This document shows positions 12,801 through 24,800 of a stretch of 64,000 nt of DNA, piece by piece (position 1 is the stretch's first letter; each line of letters starts with the position of its first letter). The notes under the pieces were generated by a model. That model had not been told where the DNA came from. It worked only from the letters and a program-made list of their open reading frames with translations, and made no database searches. The position numbers and the translations under genes were made by a program. Source of the DNA: Solen grandis (taxonomy: Eukaryota > Mollusca > Bivalvia > Adapedonta > Solenidae). The stretch lies in the NCBI GenBank assembly GCA_021229015.1, contig CM037785.1, positions 43,980,543-44,044,542 on the forward strand, read 5' to 3'.

Positions 12801-15800
12801 TTTCAAAGGATCAACTTTTTATACATAGATATTACGGTTAAGGACTATGAGGTGACCCTGATTTATCCTATCATCAGACTCACATCGTGGTATAAACTGC
12901 CTATCGAATAAACTTAGCTTTATACTCATTCGTGAAATTTTATATACTCTGACGTCATCGGAACTACTTTCTTACGTTCAAATGTGTTTTGTGTATTGGG
13001 CTCAACCGTGTAAGATACTATTCTTTTTAAATATATTTTTTTCTTGTCGAGTATTTGAAAGTTGAAAATGCTTAACGCGTATGCTTAATAAAAAGTTTCG
13101 AAAAGTTCGTGAATTGTTATAACCATTTTTTAAATCCTGGGACTACTTAGGTGTGTACGCAGAACGGTTTGTTTGCTTGCACACGCGGAAGAATACTAAT
13201 AAGGGCAGATAGTTGGGAGAATCCAGATTTTTTCTTTTATTTTCGTGTCTAATTTAAAATTATCAGATTATTAGTTAGAATGATAGGATAAATAGAATAC
13301 TAGGTTAGTGTTGGATAAAGATAAGTTTATCCTGCTCGGCAAAGAAAAAACAAGAGGCCCATGATGGCCCTAAATCGCTCACCTGAGATAAATAGGTTGA
13401 CCCAAGGAACATCTGTACCAATTTATTTTAAAATCTGGCCAGTAGTTTTGAAGAAGATGATTTTTAAAGTTTTCATTTTTTTTTTTTGTTGTTGCCATGG
13501 CAACCAGAGTTCTACATGGATCAAGTTTATTTTAGCAACTTTTGTGAAGGTTGACCCAAGGATCATCCCTGCCAAGTTTAATCAAATTCTGTCCAGTGGT
13601 TTCAGAGGAAATGTTGATTAAAGGTTTCTCTATATACATATAAGGCAAATAAGCCCCGCCCCTGGCGGCCATGTTTTTTTACGGATCGGAATAATTTTAG
13701 CAACTTTGGTAGAGGTTGACCCAAGGAACATCTGTACCAATTTATTTTAAAATCTGGCCAGTAGTTTTGAAGAAGATGATTTTTAAAGTTTTCATTTTTT
13801 TTTCTTTTTGTTGCCATGGCAACCAGAGTTCTACATGGATCAAGTTTATTTTAGCAACTTTTGTGAAGGTTGACCCAAGGATCATCCCTGCCAAGTTTAA
13901 ATCAAATTCTGTCCAGTGGTTTCAGAGGAAATGTTGATTAAAGGTTTCTCTATATACATATAAGGCAAATAAGCCCCGCCCCTGGCGGCCATGTTTTTTT
14001 ACGGATCGGAATAATTTTAGCAACTTTGGTAGAGGTTGACCCAAGGAACATCTGTACCAATTTATTTTAAAATCTGGCCAGTAGTTTTGAAGAAGATGAT
14101 TTTTAAAGTTTTCATTTTTTTTTCTTTTTGTTGCCATGGCAACCAGAGTTCTACATGGATCAAGTTTATTTTAGCAACTTTTGTGAAGGTTGACCCAAGG
14201 ATCATCCCTGCCAAGTTTAATCAAATTCTGTCCAGTGGTTTCAGAGGAGATGTTGTTTAAAGGTTTCTCTATATACATATCAGGCAAAACTGGTGGCCAT
14301 GTTTTTTTTGGTAAAGGTTGACCCAAGGAACATCTGTACCAATTTATTTTAAAATCTGGCAAGTAGTTTTGAAGAAGATGATTTTTAAAGTTTTCATATT
14401 TTTTTCTTTTTGTTGCCATGGCAACCAGAGTTCTACATGGATCAAGTTTATTTTAGCAACTTTTGTGAAGGTTGACCCAAGGATCATTCCTGCCAAGTTT
14501 AATCAAACACAGTAGTTACCTCCCCTGACTGAAGGCCGGATCTACTTTCACAAATTGCTTACCTGAATTCAAATGCTAGAGAGAAAAGGCTAAAGTAAGA
14601 TAAAAAATTTACACATAATAAATAGTATTTATATTTCATTAATTTTTAGCTCTGGTGGCCATCTTGGTAGGCAGACCTATACGATTTCAGCTATTTTTGC
14701 TCAGTACCACCTAAGGATCATTCCTGTAAATTTCACAAAATCTGCTCGTGTAAGAAGAGTGTCGTTTAAAGTTTTTTTTTTTCTCTGCCGGATCTTGGTT
14801 GGCAGACTGAAACAATTTGAGCTATTTTGCTCAGTACCACCTAAGGATCATTCCTGTAAAATTTCAAAAATTCTATTTCTAGCTCTGGTGGATATCTTGG
14901 TAAACGGACCGGAACAATTTTCACTATATTTGTGCAACATCACCCAATGATCATTCCTACTGAGTTTCATTAAAATCTGTTAAGCGGTTAAGGAGGAGAT
15001 GTCGTTAAAAGATATTTCTATTTTTAGCTCTGGCGGCCATCTTGGTTGGCGGATTGGAATGATTTAAGTTATTTTTGCTCAGTACCACCAAGCAAAACTG
15101 AAAGATCATATATCGCGTATATCAGATTGTTGTTTCCAGATCTGCACAATAAACTGCACAAACTCTCCACAGTAGTTACCTCCCCTGACTGAAGGCCGGA
15201 TCTACTTTCACAAATTAGGGGAAATTGTGGTCTAAAAATAGACATATGCCTGCTTCTTATTTAGTTGTTTTAAATCATATTGCCGAAGCAGCATTCCTAA
15301 ATTGATAAGGAAAGGTTAAATTTTCATTGCTATTTTTCCTTTCATGTTTAAACTGAGAAAGAAACATGTTATATTAAGTAGAAAGATATGTACAACCAGA
15401 AACTCCCATTATAAGTTGGAATATCCTCAATATCCTAAAAATAGATTGTACAAGTCAATGATTGCATTGCTTTTACTCTGGCTTCATTTGCCTACCCACA
15501 TTTGACTGGTTCAAGAAGTAGGTCAAAATCAATTTGATACAGCTATGCCGAAAAAGAACCTGTTTAAAACAAGAGAGCTATGGTGGCCCAAGAATGCTAA
15601 CCAGAATACCAATCAAGACAATTCAGGTCACTTGATTTTACCTGGTTGCTTTCAGCAACGATCATATTCAAATTCCAGACACAAAGAATTATTATACATA
15701 GAAACAAGTCAACCACCTGGAGGTCTTATTGACTTTAGCAATATATAAGTGGCTTATGAGGTGAATATTTGTACTAAATGAAATTAAATTCTGACCATTT

Positions 15801-18800
15801 GTTTCACAGAAATAGAAGACTGACCTCTTTATATATTGAGAGTATATAAGGATACTATTTAATCCCCTAGGTACCTCATTTTCATAGGAATCATTTTTAT
15901 ATTGGCAATTATGATAGAGGACTATGAGTTGATCATTTGTGCTCAATGAAATTTTATTTGACAATTGGTTTCATAAAGGATTCTTTTTTTAATTTCTATA
16001 TAGAAAATATGTGGAAACTACTTTACCCCCTAGGGGCCTCATATTTCAAGAGATCAATTTATGGTAGAGGGCTATGAGGTGATTATTTGTGCTTGATGAA
16101 TATAAATTCTGATTATAGGTTTCACAGAGGAATCTTTTTAATGTTTCTATGTAGAGTATATAAGGAAACTAGCCAACCCCCTTTTGGCCTCATTTCTCAG
16201 GCAATCACTAGCATTATGAGATGACCATATGTGTTAAGTCAAACTAAAACTTGACCACTGGTACTTTGAAATTTTCTATAAAGAGTACCAGTTTATAACT
16301 TTGTTAGTATAGCAAGCAATATTGTCCGGAGTCCCCACCAGTAAAAACCCAATACCAAGAACTTATGCCATGCAGAGAGAAACAAGAAAATTATGGAAAT
16401 AGTTTTAGATCCCTGAACTGCACTGACTTTTTAAGCATGCTCATGGTGTTGCACCAATACATCTTCATGTAATGACGAACACTTTTGTAAAGTTTAATGA
16501 AAATCCATTTATAGATATGGAAGTCACAGAGTGGACACGTAGATGTAGCCTGTGAATACCAAGGACAACTTCTAACAACTTTTAACAACTCCTGTGACCT
16601 TGACCTTTCAAGGACGCATACAGTTGATGCGCGTGACACACTTTTGTGTAATGATGAACACTTTTGTACAGTTTTATGAAAATCAATCCATTAATATATA
16701 GAAGTTATAGAGCAGACACAAAGATGTAGCCTATGATCACCAAAGACAGTTTATAACAACTCCTGTGACCTTGACCTTTCAAGGGTGCATATGATTGATG
16801 CAGCAACACACCCTTGGGTTATAAGGAATACTTTTTTGAATTTTTATTGAAATCCAATTTATTGAAATGGAGTGGACATGAAAGCTGGATGGACGGACGG
16901 ACGGAAGAAAACGCGCAAAACTATTGTCCTCACCATTGTTGTCCTAAACCAGTTTCACCGGTGGGGACTAACTAGCCGAACCCCTAGGGGCCTCATTTTC
17001 AAGGGATCATGTTAATATTTTCTTGGGGCATCATTTTTCAAAGGATCAACTTTTTATACATAGATATTACGGTTAAGGACTATGAGGTGACCCTGATTTA
17101 TCCTATCATCAGACTCACATCGTGGTATAAACTGCCTATCGAATAAACTTAGCTTTATACTCATTCGTGAAATTTTATATACTCTGACGTCATCGGAACT
17201 ACTTTCTTACGTTCAAATGTGTTTTGTGTATTGGGCTCAACCGTGTAAGATACTATTCTTTTTAAATATATTTTTTTCTTGTCGAGTATTTGAAAGTTGA
17301 AAATGCTTAACGCGTATGCTTAATAAAAAGTTTCGAAAAGTTCGTGAATTGTTATAACCATTTTTTAAATCCTGGGACTACTTAGGTGTGTACGCAGAAC
17401 GGTTTGTTTGCTTGCACACGCGGAAGAATACTAATAAGGGCAGATAGTTGGGAGAATCCAGATTTTTTCTTTTATTTTCGTGTCTAATTTAAAATTATCA
17501 GATTATTAGTTAGAATGATAGGATAAATAGAATACTAGGTTAGTGTTGGATAAAGATAAGTTTATCCTGCTCGGCAAAGAAAAAACAAGAGGCCCATGAT
17601 GGCCCTAAATCGCTCACCTGAGATAAATAGGTTGACCCAAGGAACATCTGTACCAATTTATTTTAAAATCTGGCCAGTAGTTTTGAAGAAGATGATTTTT
17701 AAAGTTTTCATTTTTTTTTTTTTGTTGTTGCCATGGCAACCAGAGTTCTACATGGATCAAGTTTATTTTAGCAACTTTTGTGAAGGTTGACCCAAGGATC
17801 ATCCCTGCCAAGTTTAATCAAATTCTGTCCAGTGGTTTCAGAGGAAATGTTGATTAAAGGTTTCTCTATATACATATAAGGCAAATAAGCCCCGCCCCTG
17901 GCGGCCATGTTTTTTTACGGATCGGAATAATTTTAGCAACTTTGGTAGAGGTTGACCCAAGGAACATCTGTACCAATTTATTTTAAAATCTGGCCAGTAG
18001 TTTTGAAGAAGATGATTTTTAAAGTTTTCATTTTTTTTTCTTTTTGTTGCCATGGCAACCAGAGTTCTACATGGATCAAGTTTATTTTAGCAACTTTTGT
18101 GAAGGTTGACCCAAGGATCATCCCTGCCAAGTTTAATCAAATTCTGTCCAGTGGTTTCAGAGGAGATGTTGTTTAAAGGTTTCTCTATATACATATCAGG
18201 CAAATAAGCCCCGCCCCTGGTGGCCATGTTTTTTTACGGATCAGAATAATTTTAGCAACTTTGGTAAAGGTTGACCCAAGGAACATCTGTACCAATTTAT
18301 TTTAAAATCTGGCAAGTAGTTTTGAAGAAGATGATTTTTAAAGTTTTCATATTTTTTTCTTTTTGTTGCCATGGCAACCAGAGTTCTACATGGATCAAGT
18401 TTATTTTAGCAACTTTTGTGAAGGTTGACCCAAGGATCATTCCTGCCAAGTTTAATCAGACACAGTAGTTACCTCCCCTGACTGAAGGCCGGATCTACTT
18501 TCACAAATTGCTTACCTGAATTCAAATGCTAGAGAGAAAAGGCTAAAGTAAGATAAAAAATTTACACATAATAAATAGTATTTATATTTCATTAATTTTT
18601 AGCTCTGGTGGCCATCTTGGTAGGCAGACCTATACGATTTCAGCTATTTTTGCTCAGTACCACCTAAGGATCATTCCTGTAAAGTTTCACCAAAATCTGC
18701 TCTGCTGTTAAGAAGGAGATGTCGTTTAAAGATTTTTCTATTTTTAGCTCTGCCGGTCATCTTGGTTGGCAGACTGAAACAATTTGAGCTATTTTGCTCA

Positions 18801-21800
18801 GTACCACCAAGCAAAACTGAAAGATCATATATCGCGTATATCAGATTGTTGTTTCCAGATCTGCACAATAAACTGCACAAACTCTCCACAGTAGTTACCT
18901 CCCCTGACTGAAGGCCGGATCTACTTTCACAAATTAGGGGAAATTGTGGTCTAAAAATAGACATATGCCTGCTTCTTATTTAGTTGTTTTAAATCATATT
19001 GCCGAAGCAGCATTCCTAAATTGATAAGGAAAGGTTAAATTTTCATTGCTATTTTTCCTTTCATGTTTAAACTGAGAAAGAAACATGTTATATTAAGTAG
19101 AAAGATATGTACAACCAGAAACTCCCATTATAAGTTGGAATATCCTCAATATCCTAAAAATAGATTGTACAAGTCAATGATTGCATTGCTTTTACTCTGG
19201 CTTCATTTGCCTACCCACATTTGACTGGTTCAAGAAGTAGGTCAAAATCAATTTGATACAGCTATGCCGAAAAAGAACCTGTTTAAAACAAGAGAGCTAT
19301 GGTGGCCCAAGAATGCTAACCAGAATACCAATCAAGACAATTCAGGTCACTTGATTTTACCTGGTTGCTTTCAGCAACGATCATATTCAAATTCCAGACA
19401 CAAAGAATTATTATACATAGAAACAAGTCAACCACCTGGAGGTCTTATTGACTTTAGCAATATATAAGTGGCTTATGAGGTGAATATTTGTACTAAATGA
19501 AATTAAATTCTGACCATTTGTTTCACAGAAATAGAAGACTGACCTCTTTATATATTGAGAGTATATAAGGATACTATTTAATCCCCTTTTGGCCTCATTT
19601 CTCAGGCAATCACTAGCATTATGAGATGACCATATGTGTTAAGTCAAACTAAAACTTGACCACTGGTACTTTGAAATTTTCTATAAAGAGTACCAGTTTA
19701 TAACTTTGTTAGTATAGCAAGCAATATTGTCCGGAGTCCCCACCAGTAAAAACCCAATACCAAGAACTTATGCCATGCAGAGAGAAACAAGAAAATTATG
19801 GAAATAGTTTTAGATCCCTGAACTGCACTGACTTTTTAAGCATGCTCATGGTGTTGCACCAATACATCTTCATGTAATGACGAACACTTTTGTAAAGTTT
19901 AATGAAAATCCATTTATAGATATGGAAGTCACAGAGTGGACACGTAGATGTAGCCTGTGAATACCAAGGACAACTTCTAACAACTCCTGTGACCTTGACC
20001 TTTCAAGGACGCATACAGTTGATGCGCGTGACACACTTTTGTGTAATGATGAACACTTTTGTACAGTTTTATGAAAATCAATCCATTAATATATAGAAGT
20101 TATAGAGCAGACACAAAGATGTAGCCTATGATCACCAAAGACAGTTTATAACAACTCCTGTGACCTTGACCTTTCAAGGGTGCATATGATTGATGCAGCA
20201 ACACACCCTTGGGTTATAAGGAATACTTTTTTGAATTTTTATTGAAATCCAATTTATTGAAATGGAGTGGACATGAAAGCTGGATGGACGGACGGACGGA
20301 AGGAAACGCGCAAAACTATTGTCCTCACCATTGTTGTCCTAAACCAGTTTCACCGGTGGGGACTAACTAGCCGAACCCCTAGGGGCCTCATTTTCAAGGG
20401 ATCATGTTAATATTTTCTTGGGGCATCATTTTTCAAAGGATCAACTTTTTATACATAGATATTACGGTTAAGGACTATGAGGTGACCCTGATTTATCCTA
20501 TCATCAGACTCACATCGTGGTATAAACTGCCTATCGAATAAACTTAGCTTTATACTCATTCGTGAAATTTTATATACTCTGACGTCATCGGAACTACTTT
20601 CTTACGTTCAAATGTGTTTTGTGTATTGGGCTCAACCGTGTAAGATACTATTCTTTTTAAATATATTTTTTTCTTGTCGAGTATTTGAAAGTTGAAAATG
20701 CTTAACGCATATGCTTAATAAAAAGTTTCGAAAAGTTCGTGAATTGTTATAACCATTTTTTAAATCCTGGGACTACTTAGGTGTGTACGCAGAACGGTTT
20801 GTTTGCTTGCACACGCGGAAGAATACTAAAGGGCAGATAGTTGGGAGAATCCAGATTTTTTTCTTTTATTTTCGTGTCTAATTTAAAATTATCAGATTAT
20901 TAGTTAGAATGATAGGATAAATAGAATATTAGGTTAGTGTTGGATAAAGATAAGTTTATCCTGCTCGGCAAAGAAAAAATAAACCGCTCGCCAAGGCTCG
21001 CGGTTTATATTTTCTTGGCCTCGCAGGATAAACTTATCTTTATCCAACACTAACCTAGTATTCTCTATTTGTACCACATAAAATCAAGATTTTTAAAATT
21101 TTCTTACTAGCCAACCTCCTATGAGCCTTTTTTAAAGGGATCCCTAATTTTAAGTTTTATCAATTTCTACCTAGTAGTTTCAGAGAAGAAGTCATGAAGA
21201 GCAAATTATTGATGACATAGGAAATCAGATTGAACATGTTGTGCTCTGGTGAGATAAAAACAAAATGGTCACCACACAATTTATTTAAAGCTGCCATACC
21301 TTTTTTAAAGGAGCTGAAATTGTTTTTTTGTAGGGTTTAATGTCCCACCAACAGCATTTCAGTCATTTGGAGACTATAATTATGTCCACTTGAGACAGAT
21401 ACAGTGTTACCATACTGCAGTTTCTCACTGTAGACAAGTGGCTTGATACCACACCCAATCACATGAAATTGCAGTGAAACAACCATGGAACATGTGTACA
21501 AAAATGGTTTTAAGATCAGGCAATAATTTCATTAAAATGATCACTATCTATATTTGAAGAAATGCAGACACATCATGCTGATGAGCATATATTTTTTTAC
21601 TGATCTGAATAATCTTGGTAGAGGGTGACTTATGGAACGTCTCTTACTAATTATTTCCAAATTTGGCCAGTAGTTTTGGATATAAAGAAGATTTTAAATG
21701 TTTTCACGACATGTACAGTATAACTTGACTTATTCAACACCTGATATATCCGACGACCTGCCATATCCAACAGCGCCGTCTAGTACTGAAAAATTCCATA

Positions 21801-24800
21801 TATGTTCTTTATGTTCAAACCCTGATTTTAACGACATCTGACATATCCGTTATCAGACAGTGGGTGTTGGTCTGAAATTAATAAACGGTGTACATTTCAC
21901 ACATGCTTAACCAAAATCTTAATGATCTTTGTTCTTGTATTCATGCATTCTCACCTTGCCAGATTGAGTGTAAAACTGTTTGTGTTTTGGTATAGACTTA
22001 AGACGTAATTGTACGTAATTATCGGTGTCATAATAAGAAACATAATTAATTCATTAAAGCCAAAGAAACATTTTAATGATGGACAACAGACAACAGACAA
22101 TGACCAGTTACATTAGCTCACCATGGGCACCTTGGATAAATAAGACCTACACAAATTTTTTATGGATTGCCATGATTTGAACTAATTTGCATGTGTTCCC
22201 AGTCCGGTACCCCTCCAATTGTGAAAAATTAGCGTAGTTTTTTTTATCAAAATTGTGAAAAATTTCTGCTGACATTGTGAGGAGAAAAATGCGGGCTTTT
22301 ACAGAATATCCTGTAATGTTACTTTAAAGAAACAGAGATATTGTGGAAGAGAAGCACCTTTAAAATTAATTCAGAAAGGGTTTAAACCCTGCCTCTATCA
22401 AAAATACGCTTTTGAATTGTGAATCAATTTGGGTCCCTTCTAAATTGTGAATGGGTTCCTTTATGGGTACCAGTTATGAAAGGGAAAAAAATCACTGGAA
22501 TTTCTGTCATACTTGGGAGAAGACAATAGCTCTTTATGATTTCTGTGTCTCAGCTCAGATTTGATTAAATAGTATACTAAGTAGTACTTACCCCAATATA
22601 TCCTTTTGCATTTTAGGGGGAAGATCTGGAATTTCAGGTACATGCAAGTTTTTGGAGACCTTGGAAAGTCGCAGTAAACTGCAGATTTCAAACTCTAACC
22701 GCTCAAGGAGGCCTAAGACTATCATCAGTTTGCCAATGTATTTTTCTGCTCCCTCAATGACGGCCTTACTCTGACTTGCACAAGAGTAGGCGAAGTATCT
22801 CAGTTCCGATTTTCTACTTGGAACTTCAAGACAGGCATATGATGGAAGAGACATTCCCCGCACATTTTTGTCAAATTTTCCTGGAAAATCATACTGTTCT
22901 TCGTTGAAGAAATCATTGACCATGGATGGTTTGATGCCATATTTCTTTGCCAGTTCATCGCAAATCAAGCACTTGCACTTTCTTGCTAGGAAATCAATCA
23001 ACTTGTCGTGGAACTTTCTATCCAGTTCTTCATCAGACGAGTCTGAAGATGAAGCTGAAAAACAGAAGGAATACAATCAATGCCATGCTATGGTTGTAAT
23101 GTTATGATGCTGCAGCTTTATTGTAACACTGCAGTCCAATTACACAGCTCCATTATAACACTGCAGCAAATTAATAAATTATAACACAATTATAACACTG
23201 CAGCTAAATTATAACACAATTATAACACTGCAGCTAAATTATAACATAATTATAACACTGCAGCTAAATTATAACACAATTATAACACTGCAGCTAAATT
23301 ATGACACAATTATAACACTGCAGCTAAGTTATAACACAACCATAACACTGCAGCTAAATTATCACACAATTATAACACTGCAGCTAAATTATTTATAACA
23401 CAATTTTAACACTGCAGCTCCGTTTGCAGCCACACTTTAATTGGGTTTCATATGGGGTATATGACAATCCATCTGAAGTCAACTCAAGAAATAACAAATA
23501 ACACCCTTACAAAGGAAACAAGAGGGCCAAGATGGCCCTGTGTTGCTCACCTGAGTAAGATGACTGCGTTAGGCATAATGACAAAAAATCTGGCATCTAA
23601 AGTGTTTTTCAAACATTTGACTAAGTGACCTACATTTTGACCCTATGTTGCCCAGTTCTGAATTCATCTGAGATTTGATGTAAACAAACATTCTGACCAA
23701 GTTACATTAAGGTTAGTCTAAAATTGTGGTCTCTAAAGTGTTCACAAGGTTTTTCTAAGATTTGACCTGGTGACCTAGTTTTTGACCCTGAATGACCCAA
23801 TTTTTAACTCATCCAAGATATTATGTAAACAAACATCCTGGCCAATTTCATAAAGATTGCGCAAAAACTGTGGTGTCTAGAGTGTTCACAAGGTTTTTCT
23901 AAGATTTGACCTGGTGACCTAGTTTTTGACCCCACATGACCCATTTTCAAACTCATCCGAGATATCATGTAGACAAACATCCTGGCCAAGTTTCATGAAA
24001 ATTGGGCCAAAACTGTGGCCTCTGGAGTGTTCACAAGCAATTTTTGACGACGGACGATGCACAACAGACAAAAGCTCACCCTGAGCACAAGTGCTCAGGT
24101 GAGCTAAAAAGTGAGACTTCAAGGTAAACCACAAAGGAAGTTTTTACTTTTTCTAAAGCCCTCCCTATTCGTCCATATTTTTTTAAAGATAAATCATGAT
24201 CATTCTTTTAAAACAAGAGGGCCATGATGGCCCTGAATCGCTCACCTGATTATAAATGAGCAACATATGTTGGATTTTTCATATTGACCTACTTTTTGAC
24301 ATCACATGACCCACTTTCGAGCTTACCAAGTTTCATAAAGATTGGGCAAAAATGTGGACTCTAGAGTGTTAACAAGGTTTTTCTAAGATTTGACCTCATG
24401 ACCTACTTTTTAACCCCACATGACCCAAATTCGAACTTGTCCAAGATTTTATGAAAACAAACATTCTGACCAGGTTTTATAAAGATTGGGTCAAAAATTT
24501 GGCCTCTAGATTGTTAACAAGGTTTTTCTAAGATTTGACCTCATGACCTACTTTTTGACCCCACATGACCCAAATTTGAACTTGTCCAAGATTTTATGGA
24601 AACAAACATTCTGACCAAGTTTCATAAAGATTGGGCCAAAAATGTGGCCTCTAGAGTGTTAACAAGGTTTTTCTAAGATTTGACCTCATGACCTACTTTT
24701 TGACCCCACAGGACCCAAATTTGAACTTGTCCAAGATTTTATGGAAACAAACATTCTGACCAAGTTTCATAAAGATTGGGCCAAAAATGTGGCCTCTAGA

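Noticed and set aside
492..18468. Recurrent 60-100-codon open frames over the 320-bp cores (on both strands)
   Set aside because: They repeat with the monomer, shift frame with poly-T length, overlap on both strands and have no splice or start context. They are by-products of the repeat.
11314..19467. Identical 67-, 90- and 82-codon frames in copies A, B and C
   Set aside because: They look like a three-member gene family only because the segment is duplicated. One lies in a decayed cap (CAAGAGAGCTATGGTGGCCC), another in tandem ACCTTGACCTTT repeats.
22868..23107. Plus-strand open frame over gene 1 exon 4 (and similar ones at 6832, 28962, 40082, 45361)
   Set aside because: Antisense shadows of exons whose frames are supported by splice phases on the other strand.
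23112..23422. CRISPR-like appearance of the 30-bp array
   Set aside because: Units are contiguous with no unique spacers, in a eukaryotic intron; it is a minisatellite.
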